Origin: Zhongshania aquimaris
Lineage (GTDB): Bacteria; Pseudomonadota; Gammaproteobacteria; Pseudomonadales; Spongiibacteraceae
Direction: 5' to 3'
Assembly (NCBI RefSeq): GCF_019312595.1
Contig: NZ_JAHWDQ010000001.1
Coordinates: 1,350,788 to 1,414,787 of the forward strand
DNA length: 64,000 nt
In this document: positions 33,729 through 43,756 of the stretch, in pieces
Layout of the letters: each line of letters begins with the position of its first letter
Numbering within the stretch: the first letter of the stretch is position 1
Notes under the pieces: model-generated
The model's input: only the letters and a program-made list of their open reading frames with translations
What the model was told of the DNA's origin: nothing
Database searches by the model: none
Program-made: the position numbers and the translations under genes

Positions 33729-36677
33729 TTATTCACTTGTTTCTACACCTGGGTCGACTTCGATAACCCGGACATTGCCAGACATAGCATTGGCGATTAC
33801 TAAATAGGCTTTACTATCCAAGAAAAACACCGCCGTACCGTCGGCGCCGAAATCCTTTGTCACTCCAGGACTGTTGTCAAAACGATTATTCACATATTGA
33901 ATAAACTGCACACCCAATGGTGAGGTGATATCGTAAACCGCAATACCGCCAGTGCGCTCTAAACTCACAAACGCGTATATGCGATTTAAACTGGATAATA
34001 GAGAAATACTTTTGGGCTTAGCGCCGCTCTCGTCACTACCCTGATCGAGATCATTAAAGCCATTATTCGGAAGGTTTTGGGTGATTTTCGCCAGATCAGC
34101 ACCGGAGTCGTACATCAATTTTCCGTCTTCGCTCCAGATGGAAAACGAACGCGCACCAAAAGCTGTTATCTCGTCAATATCACCGTCGTTGTCCGTGTCA
34201 CCAGCTTCACTACTGATAAACAAACGACCTAGCTGGCTGCTGTTCTGAGCGGCAAACGCACTTGGGTTAGCTGCATCGATCTCTGCGGCATTTCCGAAAC
34301 CATCAGCGTCTTGCGCGCGAACGGCTTCATTAAAGGCGGAGTTTGCTCGAACCTTCCCGTCGTTGGCGGTAACAAAGTAGTTTTTATTTCCGAAGCGGTA
34401 AGCGGCAATACCATCGGGCTGATACATCCCGTAAACACCACTCCAGGTTCGAATATCAATATTACCGTCGTCATTAACGTCTAGCTCATTACCAGCTACG
34501 CCAAAATCCTTACGACCAAGCGGGATAATACGATCAATACTCAGTCCTGCAATATCAATGACGGCAACCGCATTATTTTCCTGAAGAGTTACAAACAATT
34601 TATTGTTGTCGAGGGAAACCGCAATATGCTCCGGCTCCAAATCTTGTGCCACAGACGGGTTGTTTGCACCATAAATTCGCACACCAGCTGGCAAAGTTTT
34701 ACTGCCACCCACATTGAAATCTTCAAACCCGATGGTCGTCAATACTGGCGTATCAACACCGTCTGAGATATCGATAATAGTCACTGAACCAACAGGGTCG
34801 ACGCTGTAATCATCACTGGGGACACCTTCATTGGCTACGGCAATGATCGTCGACAGGGCGTCGAAAATGATCATCTTGGGTGCGGCACCTACGGTATACG
34901 TGGTTACCAAACTCAGATCGTCAAGATCGTATAAAGCGAGAATACCATTGGCCTGCGGGTTAATATTATTAATCGCCACTGCGACATAGCCGCCGCCAAT
35001 GGTAACCCACTTCGGCGCATCGATACTGATGCCAGCATCATTGGCTGCAGCCACAAGATTGAGCTCGGTACTATTTGCCGGTGGCGTTAGAGGCTCAGAG
35101 ATATCCCATACATCGACAGAATTACTCTGATTATTGACAACAAACATTTGCTCACTAGCACTATCGGCAACCACCGACGTCGCCGCATTGGAACCGAAAT
35201 TACTGTCGCCCCGCATATAAGATGCGGAATTGGCGTAATCTAGGGAAGGTTCTAGCGGCGCGGACGATTGCACAACAAATGAACCTATTGGCAATACTTT
35301 AGCAATGCTTGCATCATCATAAATGCCGTACTGGTTATCGTTCAGCAGTACTGCAAAATTAGAATCCAACAGTGCCATGCCTTCAATATTTTCGGCCAGC
35401 GGCTCAATATTGTCTGGCAGCGGCATCGTCAGCGAATCAAAGCCAAGCTGCTTAGTAACAAACTTAATACCTGAAGGATTCTCCTGCTCCTCCACACTTG
35501 GCGAAATACCAAAAGTATCCGCGCTGGTACCAAGAATATTGGTGGCATTTACTAGATTGATTCGAAAATATTTACTCACTGTCTTAGCTTGTTCAACCAC
35601 CACCAAGTAATCTTCAGCGAGCGCAATGGCCTCATTAATAGTCACTTCACTTTGGGCAAGAAAATCGCCATTGCCATCGAGGTCACCGCTATTATCTGAC
35701 TTGATACCGTAGTTCGAGCTCGGATCTAGTCGATATAGATACTCCCCCACCATTGCATTCGGCGTGCCGTCACTATTAAGCTCGATCTTACCGATTCGCA
35801 CATTTCGCGAACTTTCCGCGGTAGCGCTGTCAGGGTTTTCCAGCGGGCTTTGCATAATGAAATACAAAAATTTGTTATCTGGGCTTAAGGCCAAAGCCTC
35901 AATACCACGATCTATTTTACGACGGGAAAAAATCGCCGGTAAAATTGCATCACTAACGGTGTAATTGGCGCCACCTAGATCGAAGGCAGAACCCGCTGGC
36001 ACTTGCCGCTGTAAAACCCGACCATCAACATCGACCAGCAGCAAACTAGGGCCGTTTTCTTCGGCAATCCAAAATTTACCATTGTCGAGTTGAACAATCG
36101 CCTCTGGATCGACACCGCTTGGGCTTGGCTGCAACTCTATCCCGCTTGGGCCAAAGGCCTTCTCATTGCTCGCATTGCTAAAGCTATTGGGCAGACCATT
36201 AAGCTCAACACCGTTGCTACCACCCTTCAAGGTAATCACTTCGGTTTGTTCAAGCTTCAATGCGGTACCGATACCACTAAGCTGCCACTTGATGATTTTA
36301 GGGACATAAGCAGGGATCGCAAATATAGATCCGCTGTTACCACCGCAGAAATTGGCAACGCCAATAGCTGCCTGGCTGTCGGCACAGTCGATAGTTGGAC
36401 CACGATCACTAATTGTGTAAAACACATCATTAGATCCATTTAATGGCCGAAAAGCACCGCTGCCATAGTTTTCTGTCAGGCTCAAAGTATCACCGCCAGC
36501 AAAAGACACCGTCGTCAAACTTTCAGTAATATTAAACTGTCTAGAATTAGGTTCTGTGCCGCTAAATCCCCGGGACCTATTACCGTCGCCGCTACAGGCT
36601 GCAATTGCCGTGATACCAATGGCTAGCGACAGAACCTGAAGCCTACGTGCGTACATCTGCGGTTCAAAAAAAGTCAT
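33729..36677 (-). CDS. Large lipoprotein: esterase-like-phytase domain plus choice-of-anchor-I propeller
   Basis: About 982 residues. The N-terminus has a lipobox IAAC followed by SGDGNRS, so it is probably lipid-anchored. The first half (about 50-430) matches the 'esterase-like activity of phytase' type, with FYTISDRGPTIDC and GVDPEAIVQLDNGKFWIAEENGPS. The second half (about 480-980) is a WD/LVIVD-like propeller of the choice-of-anchor-I type. Three Ca-binding-like loops are visible: DLDGNGDF, DVNDDGNIDI and DTDNDGDIDE. Substrate unknown; phosphate-ester hydrolysis is inference. The frame extends to 36722; the ATG at 36677 has GGGACG upstream. Confidence 0.82.
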   Translation of the reverse strand: MTFFEPQMYARRLQVLSLAIGITAIAACSGDGNRSRGFSGTEPNSRQFNITESLTTVSFAGGDTLSLTENYGSGAFRPLNGSNDVFYTISDRGPTIDCADSQAAIGVANFCGGNSGSIFAIPAYVPKIIKWQLSGIGTALKLEQTEVITLKGGSNGVELNGLPNSFSNASNEKAFGPSGIELQPSPSGVDPEAIVQLDNGKFWIAEENGPSLLLVDVDGRVLQRQVPAGSAFDLGGANYTVSDAILPAIFSRRKIDRGIEALALSPDNKFLYFIMQSPLENPDSATAESSRNVRIGKIELNSDGTPNAMVGEYLYRLDPSSNYGIKSDNSGDLDGNGDFLAQSEVTINEAIALAEDYLVVVEQAKTVSKYFRINLVNATNILGTSADTFGISPSVEEQENPSGIKFVTKQLGFDSLTMPLPDNIEPLAENIEGMALLDSNFAVLLNDNQYGIYDDASIAKVLPIGSFVVQSSAPLEPSLDYANSASYMRGDSNFGSNAATSVVADSASEQMFVVNNQSNSVDVWDISEPLTPPANSTELNLVAAANDAGISIDAPKWVTIGGGYVAVAINNINPQANGILALYDLDDLSLVTTYTVGAAPKMIIFDALSTIIAVANEGVPSDDYSVDPVGSVTIIDISDGVDTPVLTTIGFEDFNVGGSKTLPAGVRIYGANNPSVAQDLEPEHIAVSLDNNKLFVTLQENNAVAVIDIAGLSIDRIIPLGRKDFGVAGNELDVNDDGNIDIRTWSGVYGMYQPDGIAAYRFGNKNYFVTANDGKVRANSAFNEAVRAQDADGFGNAAEIDAANPSAFAAQNSSQLGRLFISSEAGDTDNDGDIDEITAFGARSFSIWSEDGKLMYDSGADLAKITQNLPNNGFNDLDQGSDESGAKPKSISLLSSLNRIYAFVSLERTGGIAVYDITSPLGVQFIQYVNNRFDNSPGVTKDFGADGTAVFFLDSKAYLVIANAMSGNVRVIEVDPGVETSE

Positions 36678-36788
36678 CAATAACGTCCCATTTTGCAAAT
36701 TCAGCCGATGCGCGACCGGCATCGAAACTTAAGCGTAAGAACAGGAGAGCCCAATCCCTACTGTTTCTTTAATCTTCATTAAAAGCAG

Positions 36789-36810
36789 AAAGGGGCTGCG
36801 TCGCCCCTTT
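36789..36810 (-). terminator. Probable terminator of argG
   Basis: Arms AAAGGGGC (36789-36796) and GCCCCTTT (36803-36810) with a 6-nt loop, 14 bp past the argG stop. The T-run on the minus strand is short and interrupted. Confidence 0.6.
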
Positions 36811-36823
36811 ATACTTGCAGCTC

Positions 36824-38044
36824 TTACAGCTGCGAGCGGCCTTTATTCGCAGCGATTCGCAGGCGCAGCGCATTAAGCTTGATAAAACCTTCTGCATCTT
36901 TTTGATTGTAGGCGCCGGCATCATCTTCAAAGGTAGCAATTGCTTCGTCGAACAGCGAATTATCTGATTTCCGACCCACTACGACCACATTACCCTTATA
37001 GAGTTTCAAGCGAACAACACCGTTCACGAAAGCCTGCGACTCATCGATTGCAGCTTGCAGCATACGGCGCTCAGGGCTAAACCAGTAACCGTTATAAATC
37101 AATTTTGCGTAACGGGGCATTAGCTCATCTTTCAAATGCGCGGCCTCACGATCTAGCGTGATTGACTCCATGGCGCGATGCGCACGCAGCATAATTGTGC
37201 CGCCTGGGGTTTCATAGCAGCCCCGCGACTTCATGCCAACATAGCGGTTTTCAACCAAATCTAAACGACCAATACCGTTGTCACCACCGATTTTATTAAG
37301 CGTTTCTAACATGGTCGCTGGGCTCAATGCTTCGCCATTCAAGGTCACTGGGTCGCCGTTTTCATAGCCGAGTTCAATATACGTTGGCGTATCCGGTGCC
37401 GCCTCAGGGCTAACACTCCAGCGCCACATATCTTCCTCCGGCTCCCAGTACGGGTCTTCCAAATTGCCGCCCTCGTAGGAGATATGCAGCAAGTTGGCGT
37501 CCATTGAATAAGGAGACTTTTTCTTTTTACCGGCAAAATCGACCGGGATATTGCGCTCGGCACAATAGGCCATCAAGGTTTCACGAGACGTCAAGTCCCA
37601 CTCACGCCATGGTGCAATTACCTTAATACCGGGTTTGAGCGAGTATGCACCCAACTCAAAACGGACCTGATCGTTGCCCTTGCCGGTTGCGCCGTGCGAA
37701 ATCGCATCCGCACCCGTTTCATTGGCAATTTCGATCAAGCGTTTGGCGATCAGCGGGCGGGCAATAGAGGTACCCAGCAAATACTCGCCTTCATATATCG
37801 CATTAGCACGAAACATGGGATACACAAAATCACGAACATACTCTTCACGAAGGTCGTCGATGTAAATTTCCTGGACACCCAGTGCCTTAGCCTTTGCTCG
37901 GGCAGGTTCCACTTCTTCGCCCTGGCCGATATCGGCGGTAAACGTGACCACCTCACACTTATAGGTATCCTGTAGCCACCTGACAATAACCGAGGTATCG
38001 AGGCCACCTGAATAGGCCAACACAACCTTGTTGATATCCGACAT
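36824..38044 (-). CDS. argG: Argininosuccinate synthase
   Basis: Joins citrulline and aspartate with ATP to make argininosuccinate, the penultimate step of arginine synthesis. 406 residues. The ATP-binding P-loop-like [11 protein letters not shown] (PP-motif) is at the N-terminus, with [28 protein letters not shown] and the C-terminal [21 protein letters not shown]. It is the ~400-residue form found in Pseudomonas. An in-frame extension to 38077 exists; the ATG at 38044 with CGGAG upstream fits the family start [14 protein letters not shown]. Transcribed alone. Confidence 0.97.
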   Translation of the reverse strand: MSDINKVVLAYSGGLDTSVIVRWLQDTYKCEVVTFTADIGQGEEVEPARAKAKALGVQEIYIDDLREEYVRDFVYPMFRANAIYEGEYLLGTSIARPLIAKRLIEIANETGADAISHGATGKGNDQVRFELGAYSLKPGIKVIAPWREWDLTSRETLMAYCAERNIPVDFAGKKKKSPYSMDANLLHISYEGGNLEDPYWEPEEDMWRWSVSPEAAPDTPTYIELGYENGDPVTLNGEALSPATMLETLNKIGGDNGIGRLDLVENRYVGMKSRGCYETPGGTIMLRAHRAMESITLDREAAHLKDELMPRYAKLIYNGYWFSPERRMLQAAIDESQAFVNGVVRLKLYKGNVVVVGRKSDNSLFDEAIATFEDDAGAYNQKDAEGFIKLNALRLRIAANKGRSQL

Positions 38045-38229
38045 TACACACTCCGCTGAAGCCCCGTAAAACGCCACGCCTACGGGATGAAAAAGACCGC
38101 CATTTTACCGATCTTTACGCCGCCGCGCCATGCCGCGTTGCAAGACGTGAAATATAGTCAAAATCAATCTGCAAACCGGCAATAAAAGCTATTGACGTGG
38201 AGGCCATCAGCGGAAAAAAATAGCGACCA

Positions 38230-39342
38230 TTGCAAACCGCCACGGAAGCCCCCCTAGCAGTGTTAGAAATCATTGATGTTTCGCGCCGTTTTGGCGACTT
38301 TGTGGCCTTAGACAAGGTGAGCTTGCACATTGAAGCGGGTGAGTTCTTTACCCTGCTCGGCCCGTCAGGCTGCGGCAAAACCACGCTACTGCGACTCATT
38401 GCCGGCTTTGATCAAGCAGACAACGGCGAGATTTTACTCGACGGCAAATCTCTTACTGCGCTGACGCCGGAACAACGCCCAGTCCATACGGTATTCCAAA
38501 GCTACGCACTGTTTCCGCATATGACCGTGGCGGAAAATATCGCCTTTCCACTGCGGATGGCCAAAAAAGCCAAACCCGTCATTGATGCGATGGTGCGCGA
38601 AATCCTTGAGGATGTGCGCCTACCCGATAAGGCAAACCACTACCCCGATGAGCTTTCCGGCGGCCAAAAGCAGCGTATCGCTATCGCCCGCGCTCTGGTA
38701 AATCGCCCAAGGCTTCTGCTACTAGACGAACCGCTGTCGGCACTGGATGCAAAATTACGAGAGCAAATGCAGATTGAGCTTATTAACCTGCAAAAAGAAA
38801 TTGGCATCACCTTTGTTTACGTAACCCACGACCAAGGCGAGGCACTAGCACTGTCGCACCGCATTGCCGTGATGAACAAAGGGGAAATCAGCCAAATTGA
38901 CGAGCCCTCTGTGCTCTACAGCTGCCCAGACAACCGCTTTGTAGCAGATTTTATTGGCCAATGTAATTTACTCGATGCCACCGTCGTTGCGACCGGCGAA
39001 AAAAATCTGCGCATAGCAATTAAGGGGCTAGGCGAACTCGATGTTTGCACAAATCCTGAAATAGAATTTTTAGCAGGCGACAACTGCGCCCTCACCCTTC
39101 GACCAGAGAAAATCAGGTTGGCGGCTCAGCTTGTCGCTGACGACAACGAGGTATTGTTTAGCGGCCAGGTCCACGACATGTTGTATTTAGGCGACGTCAC
39201 GGTTTACATCATCGAACTCGCCAACGGCGTATTAATTGAAGCCATGCTAGCCAATGACGCACCGGGTCGCACTAGACTCTTCGATACCGGTGACGCCGTG
39301 CAAATTGCCTGGCGCACTGACGCCGGCCACTTGGTACGCTGA
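38230..39342 (+). CDS. potA: Spermidine/putrescine ABC transporter ATP-binding protein (PotA type)
   Basis: 370 residues. ABC ATPase with Walker A GPSGCGKTTLL, Q-loop VFQSYALFPHMTV, signature LSGGQKQRIAIARAL, Walker B LLLLDEPLSALD and H-loop VTHDQ. A C-terminal TOBE-type domain (about 280-365) is typical of polyamine importers. The start is a TTG at 38230 without a clear ribosome binding site; an internal GTG at 38260 just before LEIIDVSRRFG is an alternative. First gene of a four-gene pot operon; a 3-bp gap to the permease. Confidence 0.93.
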   Translation: MQTATEAPLAVLEIIDVSRRFGDFVALDKVSLHIEAGEFFTLLGPSGCGKTTLLRLIAGFDQADNGEILLDGKSLTALTPEQRPVHTVFQSYALFPHMTVAENIAFPLRMAKKAKPVIDAMVREILEDVRLPDKANHYPDELSGGQKQRIAIARALVNRPRLLLLDEPLSALDAKLREQMQIELINLQKEIGITFVYVTHDQGEALALSHRIAVMNKGEISQIDEPSVLYSCPDNRFVADFIGQCNLLDATVVATGEKNLRIAIKGLGELDVCTNPEIEFLAGDNCALTLRPEKIRLAAQLVADDNEVLFSGQVHDMLYLGDVTVYIIELANGVLIEAMLANDAPGRTRLFDTGDAVQIAWRTDAGHLVR

Positions 39343-39345
39343 CTA

Positions 39346-40272
39346 GTGAGCACTTTCTTCACCGCCGCCCTAAACCGAGCTGAACGACTCAGCCGCATTT
39401 TACTGTCCCTGCCACCGGGACTTTATTTGCTACTGTTTTTTGCCGTCCCCAGCCTAATGATGCTATTCGCCTCATTTCGATTCTCGGGTGAATACGGTGG
39501 CTTAGCGCCTTGGTATTACATTGACGACGGCGGCATTACCCTCGACCTCACACTGGAGAACTGGCAGCGCCTATTTGAGACCGACATTTACCTTAGCTTA
39601 CTGATTAAGTCGCTGGCCTACGCACTCGTAACAACCTTAATCTGCGTGCTAATGGCGTATCCAATTGCCTTAATGATTGCGCGCAGTCAAAAGCGCTATC
39701 GCGATTTATTGCTACTGCTCGTCATACTCCCATTCTGGAGCAATTTTTTAGTGCGCATATACGCGTGGATGATTATTTTCAGCCCACAAGGTGCACTCAC
39801 TGCTGCATTGAACGCCGTTACAAGCAGCTTCGGGCTAGAGCCTATTTCCCTCATGTTTAGCAGCACGGCGGTCATTGTCTGCCTAGTTTATGTCCACTTG
39901 CCCTTCATGATTCTGCCCTTGTATGCCAATTTAGAAAAGCACGACCATCGCTTGCTAGATGCGGCACAAGACCTCGGCGCCAATCGATTTCAATGTTTTT
40001 GGTTAATTACCTGGCCGCTCTCTCTACCCGGCATTTATGCCGGCGCCGTGTTGGTATTTATTCCGTCACTGGGGATTTTTGCCATTCCCGATCTGCTCGG
40101 CGGCACCGACGGCATCATGATTGGCAATGTCATTAAGCAGCAGTTTGTTGAATCCCGCGACTGGCCATTTGGCAGTGTACTTTCCTTAGTCCTCACCGCA
40201 ATCACGCTTGTACTGGTGCTAGTTGCGGCCAAGTTGGGCAGTCCAGCTGGAGAAAACAATGGCAAGAAATAG
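39346..40272 (+). CDS. potB: Polyamine ABC transporter permease 1 (PotB type)
   Basis: 308 residues with six TM helices and the binding-protein-dependent transport EAA loop (LDAAQDLGANRFQCFWLITWPLS) that docks to PotA. GTG start 3 bp after the potA stop. The periplasmic insert after TM1 (FRFSGEYGGLAPWYYIDDG) is typical of the PotB/PotH branch. Its 3' end overlaps potC by 14 bp. Confidence 0.93.
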   Translation: MSTFFTAALNRAERLSRILLSLPPGLYLLLFFAVPSLMMLFASFRFSGEYGGLAPWYYIDDGGITLDLTLENWQRLFETDIYLSLLIKSLAYALVTTLICVLMAYPIALMIARSQKRYRDLLLLLVILPFWSNFLVRIYAWMIIFSPQGALTAALNAVTSSFGLEPISLMFSSTAVIVCLVYVHLPFMILPLYANLEKHDHRLLDAAQDLGANRFQCFWLITWPLSLPGIYAGAVLVFIPSLGIFAIPDLLGGTDGIMIGNVIKQQFVESRDWPFGSVLSLVLTAITLVLVLVAAKLGSPAGENNGKK

Positions 40273-41041
40273 CGCCTATCCAAGCAAGTTTCTGATCGCC
40301 GCCGGCAGCCTGGTATATTTATTTCTATATGTGCCGTTGGCCGTCGTGGTGCTGTTTTCCTTTAACGACTCAAAACTCAACGCCGAGTGGGTCGGCTTTA
40401 CTTGGAAGTGGTACCACAAGCTATTTCAGAACGGAGATATTCTTCACGCTGCGGCAAACTCTCTTATCATAGCCACAATCAGCGCCTTGCTGGCGACCGT
40501 GCTAGGCACATTGGCCGGACTCTCTATTTACCGTTTCCGCCAAAAATGGTTGTCGGCACTAGTACTTGGGCCCATCGCCATGCCCGATATTTTAATCGGG
40601 GTAAGCCTGCTGCTAATGTTCATCCTCTTCAATGCCACGCTGGGGATGACCTCAATCATTCTCGCCCATGTTAGTTTCTGTATCGGCTTTGTCGCGCTGG
40701 CGGTGCAATCTCGGCTATCCGGCATGGACCAAAGCCTAGTGGAAGCTGCCCGCGATCTCGGGGCAACGCCACTACAAGCGTTTCGCCTGGTCACTTTACC
40801 CCTGTTAAAGCCCGGCATTATCGCTGGCGGCATGATGGCATTTACACTTTCTATTGACGATTTTGTAATTACGTTTTTTACTGCAGGGGTTGGCAGCTCA
40901 ACGTTGCCATTGGAGATCTATTCCATGGTGAAAATTGCTGTCACTCCTGAAGTCAACGCGGTGTCCACCTTGCTTATGCTGGTGACGCTGGTACTGATCA
41001 CCGCGCTTTCCCGAATCTCACCAATGGTGTTGAGAAACTAA
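40259..41041 (+). CDS. potC: Polyamine ABC transporter permease 2 (PotC type)
   Basis: 260 residues, six TM helices, EAA loop VEAARDLGATPLQAFRLVTLPLL. Typical PotC/PotI start of a basic N-terminus followed by SLVYLFLYVPLAVVVLFSFND. The frame extends 12 codons into potB; the ATG at 40259 is chosen because GGAGA lies just upstream. Pairs with PotB to form the membrane channel. Confidence 0.93.
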   Translation: MARNSAYPSKFLIAAGSLVYLFLYVPLAVVVLFSFNDSKLNAEWVGFTWKWYHKLFQNGDILHAAANSLIIATISALLATVLGTLAGLSIYRFRQKWLSALVLGPIAMPDILIGVSLLLMFILFNATLGMTSIILAHVSFCIGFVALAVQSRLSGMDQSLVEAARDLGATPLQAFRLVTLPLLKPGIIAGGMMAFTLSIDDFVITFFTAGVGSSTLPLEIYSMVKIAVTPEVNAVSTLLMLVTLVLITALSRISPMVLRN

Positions 41042-41084
41042 GCCGCTATACCCTTTACCTAACCCTTATATAAAGGATGCTACC

Positions 41085-42143
41085 GTGAAAAAGATACTGT
41101 GCTGTTTTGTGCTGTTCGTTTCGCAATTTGCTATGGCCGAGAAAGCGTTACACTTGTTTAATTGGAACGACTATATCGCCGAAGATACTGTCACCCGTTT
41201 TGAAGAACAATGCGGCTGCAAAGTAGTGCAAGACTACTTCTCAGCCACCGAAGAAATGATGGCAAAGCTGCTGGCTGGCGCCGGTGATTACGACGTGGTT
41301 ATTCCCACCCAAAATGCCGTTGAGGCGCTGGTAAAACAGGGCTTTTTGCTACCACTAGATAAAAGTAAGCTGAGCAACCTTGGCAATACCGCCAAGGGCT
41401 TTTTAGATAAAGCTTATGACCCAGGCAACGTCTACTCACTGCCTTACGCATTCACCACCACGCTAATTGGCTACAACGAAGAAAAAATTGCTGAGCTAGG
41501 GATTGACCCAAGTGACTGGTCGATTATTTTTGACCCAGCGGTATTGGAGAAAATAAAGGGTAAAGTCACCGTTATGGATGATTCGGAAGAGTTATTCGGC
41601 GCGGCGCTTAAATACCTGGGCTACTCGATTAATGACAACGACGAAAAACACCTAAAAGAAGCGCAGGCTTTGATATTAAAAGCCAAACCCTACTGGGCTG
41701 CGTTTAACTCATCAAGCTATATAAAAGAGCTAACCGTTGGCAATATTTGGGTTGCTCACGGCTACTCTAGCGATATGTTCCAGGCTCGCGTCGATGCCGC
41801 GGACGCTGGCCGTGACTTCAGCGTGAACTTTGTACTGCCAAAACAAGGCGCAGTGTTGGCCTTGGACAATATGGTTATTCCGAAAAAAGCCCGTAGCCCT
41901 GAATTAGCGCTGCAATTCATTAACTTTATGATGGCACCAGAAAACGCCGCCGAACTGACCAATGTCGTCGGTACCGGCAATCCCAACGCTGCTGCCACAC
42001 CGTTTATCGAGCCCGAGATTTTAAAAATCTCTGCTATTTTCCCCAACGACGAAGTACAAAAGACCCTAGAAACAGTGGCTGCACGCAATGCAAAACAACG
42101 CCGCTTAATCAACAAACTATGGACAGAGATTAAAGTTCGCTAA
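41085..42143 (+). CDS. potD: Periplasmic polyamine-binding protein (PotD/PotF type)
   Basis: 352 residues with a signal peptide cleaved near FAMA-EK. The mature start LHLFNWNDYIAEDTVTRFEE is diagnostic of polyamine-binding proteins. AKLLAGAGDYDVVIPTQNAVEAL and the late LDNMVIPKKARSPELALQFINFM are also conserved. GTG start with AAAGGATG before it. Whether putrescine or spermidine is preferred cannot be read from the sequence. Last gene of the pot operon. Confidence 0.92.
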   Translation: MKKILCCFVLFVSQFAMAEKALHLFNWNDYIAEDTVTRFEEQCGCKVVQDYFSATEEMMAKLLAGAGDYDVVIPTQNAVEALVKQGFLLPLDKSKLSNLGNTAKGFLDKAYDPGNVYSLPYAFTTTLIGYNEEKIAELGIDPSDWSIIFDPAVLEKIKGKVTVMDDSEELFGAALKYLGYSINDNDEKHLKEAQALILKAKPYWAAFNSSSYIKELTVGNIWVAHGYSSDMFQARVDAADAGRDFSVNFVLPKQGAVLALDNMVIPKKARSPELALQFINFMMAPENAAELTNVVGTGNPNAAATPFIEPEILKISAIFPNDEVQKTLETVAARNAKQRRLINKLWTEIKVR

Positions 42144-42262
42144 ACAGAGAGTATTGCTGACTTTGCATAATTATCGACATGCTCTATGATTGAAACAGGT
42201 GCGCCAGATGGTGCACCTGCACAATTACTCTTAAACACTTCATCTTGAAAAGGATTTTTACG

Positions 42263-42565
42263 ATGAAATACTTTCTTTGCCGTTTCACGGCACCTCGTTT
42301 TTTATTCGCCCTACTGTTGTCACTCGCTTTCTTTAATAGCGCGAACGCAATGGATATCAATACCGCCAGTGCCGAAGAGCTACAAACCTTGAAGGGAGTT
42401 GGCCCTAAACGCGCCGAGGCCATTATTCGCTACCGCGAAGAAAAAGGCCCCATTCGCAGTGCCGATGATTTATTGAAGGTTCCCGGTGTGGGCGACAGTA
42501 TCCTCACGGCCAATGGCGATGAATTGACCTTCAGCGCCGCCAAATCGACACCACCTCCCAAGTAA
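42263..42565 (+). CDS. Exported helix-hairpin-helix (ComEA-like) DNA-binding protein
   Basis: About 100 residues. Signal peptide (FLFALLLSLAFFNSANA) followed by a tandem helix-hairpin-helix domain: MDINTASAEELQTLKGVGPKRAEAIIRYR and LLKVPGVGDSILTANGDEL. ComEA-like proteins bind incoming DNA in the periplasm during transformation. Other pil/com genes are not in this window. The frame begins at a TTG (42245); the ATG at 42263 has AAAAGGATT upstream. Stand-alone gene. Confidence 0.9.
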   Translation: MKYFLCRFTAPRFLFALLLSLAFFNSANAMDINTASAEELQTLKGVGPKRAEAIIRYREEKGPIRSADDLLKVPGVGDSILTANGDELTFSAAKSTPPPK

Positions 42566-42581
42566 AGCCACCACACCGGCA

Positions 42582-42615
42582 TAAACACCCGCCGTTCCAG
42601 CGCGGCAGGTGTTTA
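42582..42615 (+). terminator. Hairpin terminator after the ComEA-like gene
   Basis: 13-bp arms TAAACACCCGCCG and CGGCAGGTGTTTA with one mismatch and an 8-nt loop. The following T-run is poor, so termination efficiency is uncertain. Confidence 0.55.
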
Positions 42616-42714
42616 TACACCCTGCAAATTACTGTAGCATTCTCGATCTAAGATCACGCCTCCAAAAGCCGACCCAAAACGGGTGACCGGTGGACGCTAG
42701 CACTAAGGCTCAGC

Positions 42715-43749
42715 ATGCAAACCCTAGAAATCACCCGCCCCGACGACTGGCATATACATTTGCGAGACGGCGAGGTATTACGCCATACCGTAGCAGACGC
42801 GAGCCGCTATTTCGGCCGCGTGATCGTCATGCCAAATTTAACGCCTCCGGTACGTAATCTTGCCGAAGCAACAGCATATCGGCAGCGTATAGAGCAAGCT
42901 CTCCCATCCACTGGCAATAGGCTTCAGCCTTTGATGGTGCTTTATCTCACCGACAATACCCAACCTGGCGACATTGCCGCCGCGGCGGCCTCAGACGTGG
43001 TCTACGCTGCAAAACTTTACCCCGCCGGCGCAACGACCAATTCAGACTCCGGTGTTACCAACATCGAAAAGCTCTATCCGGTGCTAGAAAGCATGGAAAA
43101 ACACGGTTTACCGCTGCTTGTTCACGGCGAAGTCACCGACGCCGAGATCGATATTTTTGATCGTGAAGCGCAATTCATCGATCGTTATCTACGCCAAATC
43201 TGTAAGCAATTTCCAGCACTTAAACTAGTTCTCGAACACATTACGACCGCTGACGCGGTTCAGTTTGTCAGCGAGTCTGGAGATAATGTTGCGGCGACCA
43301 TCACCGCCCACCACTTACTGTACAATCGCAATCACATGCTGGCCGGCGGCATTCGCCCGCACTACTACTGCCTGCCCATTCTTAAGCGGAACACACATCA
43401 GCAAGCACTTATTGCCGCGGCAAGCTCTGGCAGCCCTAAATTTTTCCTGGGCACTGATTCTGCTCCACATGCCCGCAATCGCAAGGAAACAAGCTGCGGC
43501 TGCGCTGGCTGCTATACCGCCTACGCAGCAATTGAACTTTACGCCGAAGCCTTTGAAACAGCAGGAAAACTCGACAAACTCGAAGCTTTCGCCAGCTTTT
43601 ACGGCCCCGATTTTTACGGTTTGCCCCGCAATAGTGACTCAATTATTTTGCAGAAAAAAAGTTGGATCGCGCCGGAGCAACTTCCGCTCGGCACCGACAC
43701 CATTTACCCACTACGTGGCGGTGAACAACTGCACTGGCAGCTAGCCTGA
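42715..43749 (+). CDS. pyrC: Dihydroorotase, class II
   Basis: Zinc enzyme closing carbamoyl-aspartate to dihydroorotate in pyrimidine synthesis. 344 residues. [10 protein letters not shown] (10-19) provides the His pair. Lys100 in [12 protein letters not shown] is the carboxylated metal bridge. LVHGEV, LEHITT and the late GTDSAPH supply the remaining His and Asp. Length matches E. coli PyrC (348). It is followed 7 bp later by rnt, an arrangement also seen in Pseudomonas. Confidence 0.97.
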   Translation: MQTLEITRPDDWHIHLRDGEVLRHTVADASRYFGRVIVMPNLTPPVRNLAEATAYRQRIEQALPSTGNRLQPLMVLYLTDNTQPGDIAAAAASDVVYAAKLYPAGATTNSDSGVTNIEKLYPVLESMEKHGLPLLVHGEVTDAEIDIFDREAQFIDRYLRQICKQFPALKLVLEHITTADAVQFVSESGDNVAATITAHHLLYNRNHMLAGGIRPHYYCLPILKRNTHQQALIAAASSGSPKFFLGTDSAPHARNRKETSCGCAGCYTAYAAIELYAEAFETAGKLDKLEAFASFYGPDFYGLPRNSDSIILQKKSWIAPEQLPLGTDTIYPLRGGEQLHWQLA

Positions 43750-43756
43750 GACTATT

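Noticed and set aside
42196..42219. Hairpin CAGGTGC ... GCACCTG between potD and the ComEA-like gene as terminator
   Set aside because: No T-run follows and the stem is short; too weak to call.
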